Shown here piece by piece: positions 17,657 through 28,806 of a stretch of DNA of 64,000 bases (its first letter is position 1; each line of letters begins with the position of its first letter). The stretch spans positions 248,001 through 312,000 of the forward strand of contig NZ_SMBX01000002.1 in the NCBI RefSeq assembly GCF_004342005.1. Reading direction: 5' to 3'. Below the pieces are notes generated by a model, which was not told the DNA's origin, did no database searches, and was given only the letters and a program-made list of their open reading frames with translations. This DNA comes from Paracandidimonas soli (GTDB lineage: Bacteria > Pseudomonadota > Gammaproteobacteria > Burkholderiales > Burkholderiaceae_B). Position numbers and translations under genes: made by a program.

Positions 17657-18199
17657 TCAGTCTTCCCGCGCAATCACCTCCACTGACGCCTCTCCAGCAT
17701 CCCCGGATACCCAGACCGTGCCATCCTGCACATTCATGTTCAGCGTCATATTGCGCTGCGCCAGCTGCGCCAAAGCCTGCGTCTGCTCGGCAGGCAACAG
17801 GAACACCTTCAGATTGCGCGCGCGCGAAACCTTGTTCTGCACGCCTTTCCACCACAGCTCCGCATTGCGCCCGTAGGCGAACACAACGACCTGTTCCGCA
17901 CGGCCGCTGGCCTTCAGCAGCCGCCGCTCGTCCGGCAGCCCGGTTTCGATCCAGAGCTCCACGGCGCCAGTCAGATCCTGGCGCCACAGATCCGGCTCGT
18001 CCGTTTCGCTCAGCCCCCGCGTGAAGGCCAGACGCTCATCGGCATCGGCGTACAGCGCATAGGCCAGCAGGCGCACCATCAGGCGCTCATCGGTCTCCGA
18101 TGGGTGGCGAGCCACCGTGACACTGTGGCTTCCATAGTAGCCACGGTCATTGTCGGCGACATGGAGCTCCGCCTTGTAGACGGTCGCGCGCAACGCCAT
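17657..18199 (-). CDS. yaeQ: YaeQ family protein
   Basis: 180 aa with MALRATVYKAELHVADNDRGYY at the start and the family-typical SETDERLMVRLLAYALYAD, DEPDLWRQDLTGAVELWIETG and KASGRAEQVVVFAYG. The fold is related to PD-(D/E)XK nucleases, but the cellular function is not settled. It ends an operon-like pair with the NCS2 permease gene 3 bp upstream. Confidence 0.92.
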   Translation of the reverse strand: MALRATVYKAELHVADNDRGYYGSHSVTVARHPSETDERLMVRLLAYALYADADERLAFTRGLSETDEPDLWRQDLTGAVELWIETGLPDERRLLKASGRAEQVVVFAYGRNAELWWKGVQNKVSRARNLKVFLLPAEQTQALAQLAQRNMTLNMNVQDGTVWVSGDAGEASVEVIARED

Positions 18200-18202
18200 G
18201 GC

Positions 18203-19600
18203 TCAGGCTCCTTCCGGTACGGCGTCTTCCTGCGCGAGCTCGGGCAGGAACCAGTTCATCAGCAGGGCGCAGATACCGCCGGTGGCCACGCCCGACTCCA
18301 GCACATTGCGCAAGGCCGACGGCATGTGTGCGACGAACTCCGGCACCTGCGACACGCCCAGACCAAGCGCCAGCGACACGGCGATGATCAGCAGCGCGCG
18401 GCGATCCAGGCGGATGCCGGCGAGAATATTGATGCCGGCCGCAGCAACCGCGCCGAACATGACCATGGCGGCGCCGCCCAGCACGGGCTCGGGAACGGCC
18501 TGCATGACTCCGGCGACCGTCGGGAACAGGCCGAGAAGCAGCAGCATGGCGGCGATCCACATGCCGATATGGCGGCTGGCGATGCCGGTCAACTGGATGA
18601 CGCCATTGTTCTGCGCGAAGACCGAGCTGGGGAAGGTATTGAAAATGCCAGCCAGCAGAGAATTCGCGCCATTGACCAGTACGCCGCCCTTGATGCGCCG
18701 CATCCAGACGGGACCTTCAACGGGCTCGCGCGAGATCTTGCTGGTCGCCGTGATGTCGCCGATGGCTTCCAGCGAAGTCACCAGGTAGATGATGATCATG
18801 GGAATGAACAGCGACCAGGAAAAGCCCAGGCCGAAATGCAGCGGACGAGGCAGCTCGAACAGCGCGGCCTCATGCATGCCGGTGAAATCCAGCCGCCCCA
18901 TGTAGCCTGCGATCAGATAGCCGGCCAACAGGGCGATCACCAGGGCGGCGCTGCGAATCCAGGCCAGAGGAATGCGGTTCAGGATGACGATGATGGCCAG
19001 CACGCTGCCCGACAGGATAAGGTTGTCGCGGTTGGCGAACGTGCCGTCGCCCATGGCGGAGAAGCCGCCGCCCATGCTGATCAGGCCGACCTTGATCAGC
19101 GTAAGGCCGATCAGCAGCACCACGATGCCGGTCACCAGCGGCGTGATCAGGCGCTTGACGAACGGCAGAATGCGGGAAATGCCGATTTCGACAAAGGACC
19201 CGGCAATGACGACGCCGAAGATGGCCGCCATGACTGCTTCCACCGGGGTTCCCTGCTTGACCATCAGCGCGCCGCCCGCGATCAGCGGGCCGACGAAATT
19301 GAAACTGGTGCCCTGGACGATGAGGAGGCCGGCGCCGAAGGGACCGAAGCGCCGGCATTGCACGAACGTGGCAATCCCGGAGATGACCAGCGACATGGAA
19401 ACGATCATATTGGTGTCGCGCGGCGATACGCCCAGGGCCTGGCAGATGAGCAGGCCCGGCGTCACGATGGGAACGATGATGGCCAGCAGGTGCTGGAAGG
19501 CCGCAAGCAGGGACACGAATGGGCGGGGCGAATCTTCCGGGCCGTAGATGAGATCGTTGGGCTCCCGGGATGCGGAGGGCGGCGAAGAGGTGGCTGACAT
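18203..19600 (-). CDS. NCS2-family nucleobase:cation symporter (xanthine/uracil permease)
   Basis: The first ATG is at 19598-19600 (a TTG six codons upstream is less likely). 465 aa, about 14 hydrophobic segments. NCS2 hallmarks are QHLLAIIVPIVTPGLLICQALG in the N-terminal third and SLEAIGDITATSK (the substrate-binding acidic pair) in the second half, followed by FAQNNGVIQLTGIASR. It imports a purine or uracil with protons. The subtype (xanthine, uric acid or uracil) is not decided by the motifs I can read. Confidence 0.9.
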   Translation of the reverse strand: MSATSSPPSASREPNDLIYGPEDSPRPFVSLLAAFQHLLAIIVPIVTPGLLICQALGVSPRDTNMIVSMSLVISGIATFVQCRRFGPFGAGLLIVQGTSFNFVGPLIAGGALMVKQGTPVEAVMAAIFGVVIAGSFVEIGISRILPFVKRLITPLVTGIVVLLIGLTLIKVGLISMGGGFSAMGDGTFANRDNLILSGSVLAIIVILNRIPLAWIRSAALVIALLAGYLIAGYMGRLDFTGMHEAALFELPRPLHFGLGFSWSLFIPMIIIYLVTSLEAIGDITATSKISREPVEGPVWMRRIKGGVLVNGANSLLAGIFNTFPSSVFAQNNGVIQLTGIASRHIGMWIAAMLLLLGLFPTVAGVMQAVPEPVLGGAAMVMFGAVAAAGINILAGIRLDRRALLIIAVSLALGLGVSQVPEFVAHMPSALRNVLESGVATGGICALLMNWFLPELAQEDAVPEGA

Positions 19601-19718
19601 GCTGGCAGGTCCGTGCAAAGATGCAAAAGACGCAGATTCTACTGCGCCAGCCGCCTTGGGGTCATCTTTTCGCCCCCGTCCCGGTTGTAAAAAGGCGCCG
19701 CCAGGCGGGGAAACGGGC

Positions 19719-20288
19719 TCAGGCGACGGATTGCATATGGGAATAGAGAATGCCGATACCGATGCCGACGAGGATCAGCCCGCCCAGCAGCTCGGCGCGG
19801 CGGCCCACAAGCGCGCCCAGCGCGCGGCCCAGCATGACGCCTATGGTGGTCATCAGCATGGTGGCGGCGCCGATGGCCAGCGCGGTCGGAATGATGGAGA
19901 CATCCAGGAAGGCAAGACTGATGCCGACGGCCATGGCGTCTATGCTGGTGGCGACGGCCGTCAGCGCCAGGGTGCGGACGGACTTGGACGCGGGGCGCGG
20001 CGGCTCCGGTTCCTCCTGGCTGAAGCTGCGCCAGATCATGGCGGCGCCCAGACAGGAAAGCATGGCGAACGCGATCCAGTGGTCCCAGGCGGAAATATAG
20101 CTGGCGGCCAGCATGCCCAGCATCCAGCCGATGACGGGCGTTGTTGCTTCGATGATGCCGAACAGAGCGCCGATGCGTATGGCATCGGCGAAACGGGGCT
20201 TGTGCAGCGTGGCTCCCTTGCCGATGGACGCGGCGAAGGCGTCGGTCGACATGGCGAAGGCAAGGAGCATGGTAGCGGCGAAAGTCAT
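19719..20288 (-). CDS. mntP: Manganese exporter MntP
   Basis: The start at 20286-20288 gives MTFAATMLLAFAMSTDAFAAS, 189 aa, the usual MntP length. Six TM segments arranged as two homologous halves carry the metal-binding aspartates in FAMSTDAFAASIGKG and ATSIDAMAVGISLAFL. It pumps excess Mn2+ out of the cell. A yybP-ykoY manganese riboswitch precedes it (20299-20463), which fixes both identity and regulation: Mn2+ should turn the gene on. It has no operon partners. Confidence 0.95.
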   Translation of the reverse strand: MTFAATMLLAFAMSTDAFAASIGKGATLHKPRFADAIRIGALFGIIEATTPVIGWMLGMLAASYISAWDHWIAFAMLSCLGAAMIWRSFSQEEPEPPRPASKSVRTLALTAVATSIDAMAVGISLAFLDVSIIPTALAIGAATMLMTTIGVMLGRALGALVGRRAELLGGLILVGIGIGILYSHMQSVA

Positions 20289-20298
20289 GAGGCTTCCA

Positions 20299-20463
20299 GG
20301 TCGGGCTGCGGTTACCACGGCATATTCGCATGCGCCCGACCAAAGGACTGCGCGAATATGTCGATGGTCTTGCCAATCTGGATGATGCCATCGCCATGGC
20401 CTTGTGGGCCAAGCATGTTGACGATGGCGCTTCCGGAGACGGAAGCAGGCTACTCCCCAAAGA
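20299..20463 (-). promoter_or_regulatory. yybP-ykoY manganese riboswitch
   Basis: Read on the minus strand, the leader begins with the diagnostic CTTTGGGGAGTAGCC (20448-20462). It contains CGTCAACAT and GGCAAGACCATCGACATA, and closes with GTGGTAACCGCAGCCCGACC (20299-20318). These are the conserved blocks of the yybP-ykoY class in proteobacterial mntP leaders. It ends 11 bp before the mntP start, so control is likely at translation initiation. Confidence 0.88.
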
Positions 20464-20523
20464 ACAGGCGCGAGTTTAGCACGGCATATGCCGCATTGCG
20501 GTATATCCCTTGGCGAAGTCGGG

Positions 20524-21417
20524 TTATGGCGCCCGGCTGGCTGCGAGCTGGTCGATGGCGCGGTCCACGTGAAAGGACCAGTCCGGCAGATGCAGTCCCA
20601 ATGCCTGGCTTAGCTTGTCGCTGGACAGGATCGAGTTGAGCGGGCGTTTGGCCGCCGTCGGATATTCGCTGGTGGCGATGGGCTCGATGTTTTCTGATTT
20701 CAGGACGAGTTTCACGCCTTCGGACTGCAGGCGCCATACGGTATGCTCCGCCAGCCCGTGCCAGGAGGTACAGCCCGAGGCTGTCAGGTGATACAGGCCG
20801 CATGCCAGGCGCTGCTGCTGCCAGGCGTGGATGGCGAGAGCGCTGGCATCCGCGATCAGTTCGGCGGATGTCGGCGCGCCGAACTGATCGGAGACGACGC
20901 GCAGATGCTCGCGCTCCTGGGCCAGGCGCAGGATGGTGGTCAGGAAATTGTTTCCCAGCGATGACACGACCCAGCTGGTGCGCAACACCAGCGACTGGCA
21001 GCCGCTGTCGGCAATGGCCTGCTCGCCGGCGAGCTTGGTTTGTCCGTAGACATTCAGGGGGTTGGTCGGGTCGGTTTCCACATAAGGCGAGGACTTGCTG
21101 CCATCGAAGACATAGTCGGTCGAATAGTGCACAAGCAGGATGCCGTGGCGGGCGGCATATTGGGCCAGCACGCCGACGGAGCGGGCGTTCACGTCGTGGG
21201 CCGTGGCGCTGTCGCTTTCCGCGCGGTCCACCGCCGTGTGGGCGGCGGCATTGACGATGATGCTGGGCTTGTGGCGCGCCAGTATGGCCATCAGGGAGTC
21301 AGGCTGCGAAAGATCCGCCTCGCTGCGATCCAGCGCGATGACCTGGCCGAGCAGGGCAAGAGAGCGTTGCAGTTGAAGGCCGACCTGGCCTGTTTTTCCC
21401 AGAAGCAGAATTGGCAT
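20524..21417 (-). CDS. rmlD: dTDP-4-dehydrorhamnose reductase
   Basis: 297 aa short-chain dehydrogenase of the RmlD type. NAD(P)-binding LLGKTGQVGLQLQRSL is at residues 4-19, the VDRAESD motif near 63-69, YSTDYVFDG at about 98-106 and catalytic YGQTK (Tyr/Lys). It makes dTDP-rhamnose, the last step of the pathway. No rmlA, rmlB or rmlC is in the window, so here the gene is an orphan and must rely on enzymes encoded elsewhere. Confidence 0.92.
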   Translation of the reverse strand: MPILLLGKTGQVGLQLQRSLALLGQVIALDRSEADLSQPDSLMAILARHKPSIIVNAAAHTAVDRAESDSATAHDVNARSVGVLAQYAARHGILLVHYSTDYVFDGSKSSPYVETDPTNPLNVYGQTKLAGEQAIADSGCQSLVLRTSWVVSSLGNNFLTTILRLAQEREHLRVVSDQFGAPTSAELIADASALAIHAWQQQRLACGLYHLTASGCTSWHGLAEHTVWRLQSEGVKLVLKSENIEPIATSEYPTAAKRPLNSILSSDKLSQALGLHLPDWSFHVDRAIDQLAASRAP

Positions 21418-21544
21418 GCGGGTACCCGTAAGAAGAAAGGCAAGTGGATGCAGGGCAGTGTATCACCGGACGGAGGATATTCAGCAGGGCCCGGCGCCCC
21501 CGTTTCAAGCGACGCCGCGGCTTCCAACGTACAATGCGGCCATC

Positions 21545-23329
21545 ATGAAACCAGCATCATCCGCTTCCTCTCCCGTCTCCCGGAACGATCTTCAGACCAT
21601 CAAGTCGCTGCTGCCGTACGTCTGGCAGTTCAAGTGGCGCGTCATCCTGGCGATGTCCTGTCTGGTGGGCGCCAAGGTCGCCAGCGTCAGTGCGCCCCTG
21701 TACCTGAAGGATATCGTCGACCAGCTGGGCGTAGCACCCAGCCTGCTGGTCCTGCCCGTGGCCGCGCTGCTGGGCTATGGCCTGGCGCGCCTGCTGACCA
21801 CAGTGCTCGGCGAACTGCGCGACGCCCTGTTCGCCCGCGTGACGCAGGGCGCCATACGCCGCATCGCCACGCGCGTGTTCGAGCATCTGCTGTCGCTCTC
21901 CATGCGCTTCCACCTGGATCGCCAGACGGGAGGCCTGAGCCGAGACATCGAGCGGGGCACGAAAGGCATCGGCTTCCTGCTGAACTTCATGCTGTTCAGC
22001 ATCCTGCCGACGCTGCTGGAAATCGTCATGGTGGCAGCCATCCTGCTCTGGCGCTATGAATGGCCATTCGCCGTGGTCACGCTGGGGACGATCCTGGCCT
22101 ACATCGTGTTCACGCTGGTCGTGACGGAAAAACGGATGGTGTACCGCCGCAGCATGAACGACCTGGACAGCAAGGCCAACAGCAAGGCGATCGACGCCTT
22201 GCTCAACTACGAGACGGTCAAGTACTTCGGCAATGAGGCCTATGAGCTGAAGCGCTATGACGCCAACCTGGAGCGCTGGGTCGATTCCGCCGTGCGCAAC
22301 CAGGTGTCGCTGAACCTCCTCAACATGGGGCAGGGCGCCATCATTTCGGCGGGCATCGTCCTGCTGCTGTGGCTGTCGGCCGACGGCGTGGTCGAGGGGA
22401 CGATGTCGGTCGGCGACGTGGTGCTGGTGTCCGCCTTCCTGACGCAACTCTATACACCCTTGAACTTCCTGGGCTTCGTATACAGGGAAATCAAGCATGC
22501 GCTGGCGGATATGGAGCGCATGTTCGGCCTGCTGGACCAGGGCGCAGAGGTCGCCGACAAGCCGGATGCGGCATGCCTGCGCGCGGATGCGGCCAGCGTC
22601 GAATTCGAGCACGTCGATTTCGGCTACAACCCCGACAGGCAGATCCTGTTCGACGTGAGCTTTGCGATACCGGCAGGTTCGACACTGGCGGTGGTGGGCG
22701 CTTCGGGAGCGGGGAAATCCACGCTGTCGCGGCTGTTGTATCGCTTCTACGACGCAGGCTCGGGCGCGATACGTGTCAATGGCACGGATATCCGCGACAT
22801 GACGCAGGCCAGCCTGCGCCGGCATATCGGCATCGTGCCGCAGGATACCGTGCTGTTCAACGACACCATCCTGTACAACATCGCCTATGGCAATCCGCTG
22901 GCATCGCGCGAAGAGATCATCCAGGCGGCGAAGGCCGCCAGCATCCACGAGTTCGTCATGAGCCTGCCCCAGGGCTACGATACGCCGGTGGGCGAGCGCG
23001 GGCTGAAACTGTCGGGCGGGGAAAAGCAGCGTGTCGCCATTGCCCGGACCCTGCTGAAGAATCCTCCCATCCTGATCCTGGACGAAGCGACCAGCGCGCT
23101 CGATACCCGTACGGAGCGAGCCATCCAGGATGAGCTGAGCCGGATTTCCAGGGACAGGACCACGCTGATCATCGCGCACCGCCTGTCCACCGTGGTGGAT
23201 GCCGACGAGATTCTCGTCATGGAGGGCGGCAGGGTGATGGAGCGCGGCTCGCACGATACGCTGATGCGGGGCAACGGACGTTATGCGCGCATGTGGGCCA
23301 TGCAGGCCAGCCAGTCGGACGATGCCTGA
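21545..23329 (+). CDS. Atm1/HMT1-type ABC exporter (half-transporter)
   Basis: ATG 21545 (MKPASSASSPVSRND); the open frame before it overlaps rmlD. 594 aa: six TM segments in residues about 25-310, then an NBD with Walker A GASGAGKST, Q-loop VPQDT, signature LSGGEKQR and Walker B ILILDEAT. The NYETVKYFGNEAYEL segment is a hallmark of the Atm1/ABCB7/HMT1 clade, which exports glutathione-linked sulfur or metal species. Its position 177 bp before the Rrf2-suf operon supports a part in Fe-S or thiol/metal homeostasis. Confidence 0.9.
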   Translation: MKPASSASSPVSRNDLQTIKSLLPYVWQFKWRVILAMSCLVGAKVASVSAPLYLKDIVDQLGVAPSLLVLPVAALLGYGLARLLTTVLGELRDALFARVTQGAIRRIATRVFEHLLSLSMRFHLDRQTGGLSRDIERGTKGIGFLLNFMLFSILPTLLEIVMVAAILLWRYEWPFAVVTLGTILAYIVFTLVVTEKRMVYRRSMNDLDSKANSKAIDALLNYETVKYFGNEAYELKRYDANLERWVDSAVRNQVSLNLLNMGQGAIISAGIVLLLWLSADGVVEGTMSVGDVVLVSAFLTQLYTPLNFLGFVYREIKHALADMERMFGLLDQGAEVADKPDAACLRADAASVEFEHVDFGYNPDRQILFDVSFAIPAGSTLAVVGASGAGKSTLSRLLYRFYDAGSGAIRVNGTDIRDMTQASLRRHIGIVPQDTVLFNDTILYNIAYGNPLASREEIIQAAKAASIHEFVMSLPQGYDTPVGERGLKLSGGEKQRVAIARTLLKNPPILILDEATSALDTRTERAIQDELSRISRDRTTLIIAHRLSTVVDADEILVMEGGRVMERGSHDTLMRGNGRYARMWAMQASQSDDA

Positions 23330-23451
23330 GCGATACCGGTTGCTGCAAATTTACAACAAGGGGCTCCGGCGCCCGGCGCTTTGCCCAGGAACGGCAGGCC
23401 GCCCGTGCTAGTATTCGGCCTGCTTCTTTTTCAGGCTCCAGGCGTTGATAA

Positions 23452-23474
23452 TATAGTACCAAAGTAGTACTATA
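23452..23474. promoter_or_regulatory. Candidate operator of the Rrf2/suf operon
   Basis: TATAGTAC-CAAAGTA-GTACTATA is a perfect 8-bp inverted repeat with a 7-bp spacer, 32 bp upstream of the Rrf2 gene. The ATAG...CTAT ends resemble type 1 IscR-like sites, so autoregulation by the adjacent Fe-S-sensing regulator is likely. Confidence 0.6.
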
Positions 23475-23506
23475 TGTACTGTAGTTCCGCTTCGGAGATC
23501 TCCTTC

Positions 23507-24009
23507 ATGCTGCGTGTCAGCAAACTCATCGATTACGGCACCCTGATGCTGGCTCACATGGCCCAGCAGCCCGATCGCCTTTTCAGCGCATCCGAGCTCG
23601 CGGCCACGCTTGGCCTGGGGCAGCCTGTCGCCAGCAAGATCCTCAAGCTGCTGGGCCAGCACGATCTGGTCAAGAGCAGCAGGGGAGTGCGCGGCGGCTA
23701 CGCGCTGGCGCGTCCGGCGGAGCAGATCAATGTCGCGCAGATCATCGACGCCCTCGAAGAGCAGCCGTTCGGCCTGACCGAGTGCACGGCGCAGCCCGGC
23801 ACCTGCAGCATCGAGTCCGACTGCAATATGCGCATGAACTGGCAGCGTATCAATGCCATCGTGCGGCGCACGCTCGAAGACGTCAGCGTGGCCGACATGA
23901 TGCGCCCCGCGCCTTCGCCCCCTGTCGAATTTCCCCTGATGGACAGAACCGCCCTCGATGCCGCGGTCTGTACCGAATCCCAGCATTCCACGCCCTGGAG
24001 TTTTCGTAA

Positions 24010-24013
<4 letters not shown>
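23507..24013 (+). CDS. Rrf2-family Fe-S assembly regulator (SUF regulator)
   Basis: 168 aa; ATG 23507 follows GGAG at 23494. The winged helix includes [25 protein letters not shown] and the wing [14 protein letters not shown]. Three cysteines, Cys93, Cys100 and Cys106, can hold an Fe-S cluster as in IscR. It belongs to the 'SUF system regulator' branch. The stop overlaps sufB by 4 bp, so regulator and assembly genes are co-expressed. It probably represses the operon through the palindrome at 23452-23474 when the cluster is loaded. Confidence 0.92.
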
Positions 24014-25455
<1,442 letters not shown>

Positions 25456-25465
25456 TCGGAGTCAT

Positions 25466-26236
25466 ATGAAAATGCTGAAAATCAACAATTTGCACGCCAC
25501 CGTCGAAGACAAGGCGATCCTCAACGGCCTGTCGCTGAACGTGAACGCGGGCGAAGTCCATGCCATCATGGGGCCCAACGGCTCGGGCAAGAGCACGCTG
25601 TCGCAAGTGCTGGCCGGCCGCGACGACTACACAGTGACCGAAGGCTCGGTCGAGTATGAAGGACAGGACCTGCTGGAAATGTCCATCGAGGACCGCGCCC
25701 GCTCCGGCCTGTTCCTGGCGTTCCAGTATCCCATCGAGATCCCCGGCGTCTCCAACGCCTACTTCCTGAAGGCTGCCGTCAACGCCGTGCGCAAGCACCG
25801 CGGCCTGCCCGAACTGGACGCCATGGACTTCCTGCAGCGCGTCAAGGCCGAAATGAAGGCCGTCGGCATGCGCGAGGAATTCCTGTACCGTTCTGTGAAC
25901 GAAGGCTTCTCGGGCGGCGAAAAGAAGCGCAACGAAGTGCTGCAGATGGCGCTGCTGGAGCCCAAGCTGGCCATCCTGGACGAAACCGATTCGGGTCTGG
26001 ATATCGATGCGCTCAAGATCGTGGCCGACGGCGTCAACCGCTTGCGCTCGCCCGAGCGCGCCCTGGTCGTGATCACGCACTATCAGCGCCTGCTGGACTA
26101 CATCGTGCCGGACTACGTGCATGTGCTGTCCAAGGGCCGCATCGTCCGCTCGGGCGGCCGCGAGCTGGCGCTCGAGCTGGAAGAGCACGGCTACGGCTGG
26201 ATCGACGAAGAAGCGGCCAAGGGAGCCCGGGCATGA
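25466..26236 (+). CDS. sufC: Fe-S cluster assembly ATPase SufC
   Basis: 256 aa ABC-type ATPase: Walker [10 protein letters not shown], signature [10 protein letters not shown], Walker [13 protein letters not shown] and H-loop TH. The [13 protein letters not shown] segment is SufC-specific. It drives conformational change in SufB-SufD. A second in-frame ATG two codons in makes the exact N-terminus uncertain. Its end overlaps sufD by 4 bp. Confidence 0.97.
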   Translation: MKMLKINNLHATVEDKAILNGLSLNVNAGEVHAIMGPNGSGKSTLSQVLAGRDDYTVTEGSVEYEGQDLLEMSIEDRARSGLFLAFQYPIEIPGVSNAYFLKAAVNAVRKHRGLPELDAMDFLQRVKAEMKAVGMREEFLYRSVNEGFSGGEKKRNEVLQMALLEPKLAILDETDSGLDIDALKIVADGVNRLRSPERALVVITHYQRLLDYIVPDYVHVLSKGRIVRSGGRELALELEEHGYGWIDEEAAKGARA

Positions 26237-27555
26237 GCAGCGTACAACCCTGGAACGATGCATTCCGGGCCAGGGCGGCGTCCCTGCCCGGCGCATCGAT
26301 CGATTGGCTGGCGCAGCGCCGCCAGCAGGCCATCAACCGCTTTGCCGACGAAGGCTGGCCCGGCGCGAAGCAGGAAGGATGGCGCCATACCTCGCTGGCC
26401 AGCCTGGAACAGTCATTTTTCGGCTGGGCCGACGGCGGGCGGGATGCACGTGGCAGGGCCGAGGCCTTGCTGCAGCCGTTGAAGCAATCACAGACTGGAC
26501 ACTGGCTGGTTTTCGTCGACGGCGTTCATGATGCGGCGCTGTCCGATATCGGCTCGCTGCCGTCGGGCGTGCGCATCGAGACGCTGGCCGCGGCCGTGGA
26601 TCGCGATCCCGCCGCGCTGGAAGGCTGGCTTGGAGACGCGGACGAGGGCGCTTCCGTACATGCGCTGAACCTGGCGCTCGCCGCCGACGGCGCGTTCGTG
26701 TCGCTGCCTCGCGGCGCGGCGCTGGAAGCGCCGGTCCACCTGGTTTTCCTGACGCTGACGGGTGACAGCGCGTCGTTCGTGCGCAATATCATCGTGGCCG
26801 ACAACGGCGCGATCGCCACAGTCGTCGAGCATTATCTGGGTGAAAACGGGCTGAACAGCTTCACGAATACGGCGACACGCACATTCGTGGCCAGTGATGC
26901 GAACATCACGCATCTGAAGCTGCAGCAGGAAGGCGACAAAACCTTCCATATCGGCGCCATCGATATCACGCAGGAAGGCAAGTCCAGCCATGAATCGCAT
27001 TCATTGTCCTTCGGGGCCAGGCTGGCCCGCACCGACATTGCGACGCATCTGCTCGGCACGCATTGCGAAACCCTGCTCAACGGGCTGTATTTCGTGGACG
27101 GCCGCCGGCATGTGGATCACCATACCCTGATCAACCACGCGCATCCGCATGGCGCTAGCCGCGAGTATTATCGCGGCATCCTGGCCGATGCGTCGCGCGG
27201 GGTATTCAACGGCCGCATCCTGGTGGCCGAAGGCGCCGACCGCACCGATGCGATCCAGCGTTCCGACAGTCTGCTGCTGTCGCGCCTGGCGCGCTCCGAT
27301 GCGCAGCCCGAGCTGGAAATCTACGCGGACGACGTCAAGTGCGCGCACGGCGCGACGGTCGGCCAGCTGGATGCCGACAGCTTGTTCTACCTGCGCTCGC
27401 GCGGGATGGACAAGGAGCATGCGCGCAGCATGCTGATCTACGCTTTCGCCGCCGAAGCGCTGCAGCGCATCCAGTCGCAATCGCTGAGGGCTTCGGCTAT
27501 CGGCGCGATCCGCGGCCTGCTGCCTGGCGGCGATGTTCTCGGAGAACTCGCATGA
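26233..27555 (+). CDS. sufD: Fe-S cluster assembly protein SufD
   Basis: 440 aa; SufB paralogue with beta-helix core. [21 protein letters not shown] and [23 protein letters not shown] are typical, including the conserved histidine in the C-terminal [15 protein letters not shown] motif. It pairs with SufB in the SufBC2D scaffold. It overlaps sufC and sufS by 4 bp each, so production is stoichiometrically coupled. Confidence 0.96.
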   Translation: MSSVQPWNDAFRARAASLPGASIDWLAQRRQQAINRFADEGWPGAKQEGWRHTSLASLEQSFFGWADGGRDARGRAEALLQPLKQSQTGHWLVFVDGVHDAALSDIGSLPSGVRIETLAAAVDRDPAALEGWLGDADEGASVHALNLALAADGAFVSLPRGAALEAPVHLVFLTLTGDSASFVRNIIVADNGAIATVVEHYLGENGLNSFTNTATRTFVASDANITHLKLQQEGDKTFHIGAIDITQEGKSSHESHSLSFGARLARTDIATHLLGTHCETLLNGLYFVDGRRHVDHHTLINHAHPHGASREYYRGILADASRGVFNGRILVAEGADRTDAIQRSDSLLLSRLARSDAQPELEIYADDVKCAHGATVGQLDADSLFYLRSRGMDKEHARSMLIYAFAAEALQRIQSQSLRASAIGAIRGLLPGGDVLGELA

Positions 27556-28805
27556 GCGAAGCAGAAGCACTTCAGGTACAGGAAGGCCTGCTGGATCGCG
27601 CCGCCGATTTCCCGCTGCTGGCGAATCCGGTGCACGGCAAGACGCTGCATTACCTGGACAATGGCGCAACCACGCAGAAGCCAGCGTCCGTCATCGAGGC
27701 GGAGCGCGTCTTCTACGAACGCTCGAACGCCAATATCCATCGAGGCGTGCACTGGCTGTCGCAGCACGCCACCGACCTGTACGAGATTGCGCGCGAATCC
27801 GTGCGCGGCCTGCTCAATGCAAGGCTGGCGAACGAAATCGTGTTCACGCGCGGCACGACCGAAGCCATCAACCTGGTGGCCGCATCGTGGGGCAGGGCGA
27901 ACCTGAAGGCGGGCGACGAGATCCTGCTGACATGGCTGGAGCACCACTCCAATATCGTGCCCTGGCAACTACTGTGCGAGCAGACCGGCGCGGTGTTGCG
28001 CGTGGCGCCCATGACCGAAAGCGGCGAAGTCGACCTTGACGCATTTCGTGCACTGCTGAACGAACGCACGCGCCTTGCTGCATTCACGCACGTGTCCAAT
28101 GCATTGGGCACCGTGAATCCGGTCGAGGAAATGACGCGCATGGCGCACGAGGCCGGCGCCCTGGTGCTGATCGACGGCGCCCAGGCGGTGGCTCACCAGC
28201 GCGTCGATGTGCAGGCGCTGGATTGCGATTTCTACGTGTTCTCGGGACACAAGCTGTACGGCCCCACGGGTATCGGCGCATTGTACGGACGCAAGGCCCT
28301 GCTCGATGCCATGCCTCCCTGGCAGGGCGGCGGCGACATGATTCTTACTGTCGCTTTCGAAGGCAGCACCTATGCCCCCGCGCCGCAGCGCTTCGAAGCG
28401 GGCACGCCCAACATTGCCGGCACGGTCGGCCTGGCCGCAGCCATCGAGTATGTGCAGTCCGTGGGGCTGGACGCCATCGCGCGCCATGAGCAGATATTGC
28501 TCGACTACACGCAGGAACAACTGCAGCGGCTGCCGGGCATCCGCATCCTGGGCACGGCAGCGCACAAGGCGGCCATCGTCTCGTTCATGGTAGACGGCAT
28601 CCATCCGCACGACCTCGGCACCATCCTGGATTCCGAGGGCGTGGCGATCCGGGCCGGCCACCATTGCGCCATGCCCATCATGACGCATTTCGGCATTCCG
28701 GGAACAGCCAGGGCGTCTTTCGCGCTGTACAACAGCCTGGCCGATGTCGATGCGCTGGTCGATGCCATCGGCAAGGCGCAATCACTGTTCGGCATAAGGA
28801 GCTGA
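27552..28805 (+). CDS. sufS: Cysteine desulfurase SufS
   Basis: 417 aa class V aminotransferase. The PLP lysine is Lys234 in FSGHKLYGPTG and the catalytic cysteine is Cys372 in RAGHHCAMPI, the short-loop form of group II desulfurases. It takes sulfur from cysteine and passes it, in SufU-containing systems, to SufU. ATG 27552 overlaps sufD by 4 bp; longer frames upstream are antisense noise. Confidence 0.96.
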   Translation: MSEAEALQVQEGLLDRAADFPLLANPVHGKTLHYLDNGATTQKPASVIEAERVFYERSNANIHRGVHWLSQHATDLYEIARESVRGLLNARLANEIVFTRGTTEAINLVAASWGRANLKAGDEILLTWLEHHSNIVPWQLLCEQTGAVLRVAPMTESGEVDLDAFRALLNERTRLAAFTHVSNALGTVNPVEEMTRMAHEAGALVLIDGAQAVAHQRVDVQALDCDFYVFSGHKLYGPTGIGALYGRKALLDAMPPWQGGGDMILTVAFEGSTYAPAPQRFEAGTPNIAGTVGLAAAIEYVQSVGLDAIARHEQILLDYTQEQLQRLPGIRILGTAAHKAAIVSFMVDGIHPHDLGTILDSEGVAIRAGHHCAMPIMTHFGIPGTARASFALYNSLADVDALVDAIGKAQSLFGIRS

Positions 28806-28806
28806 T

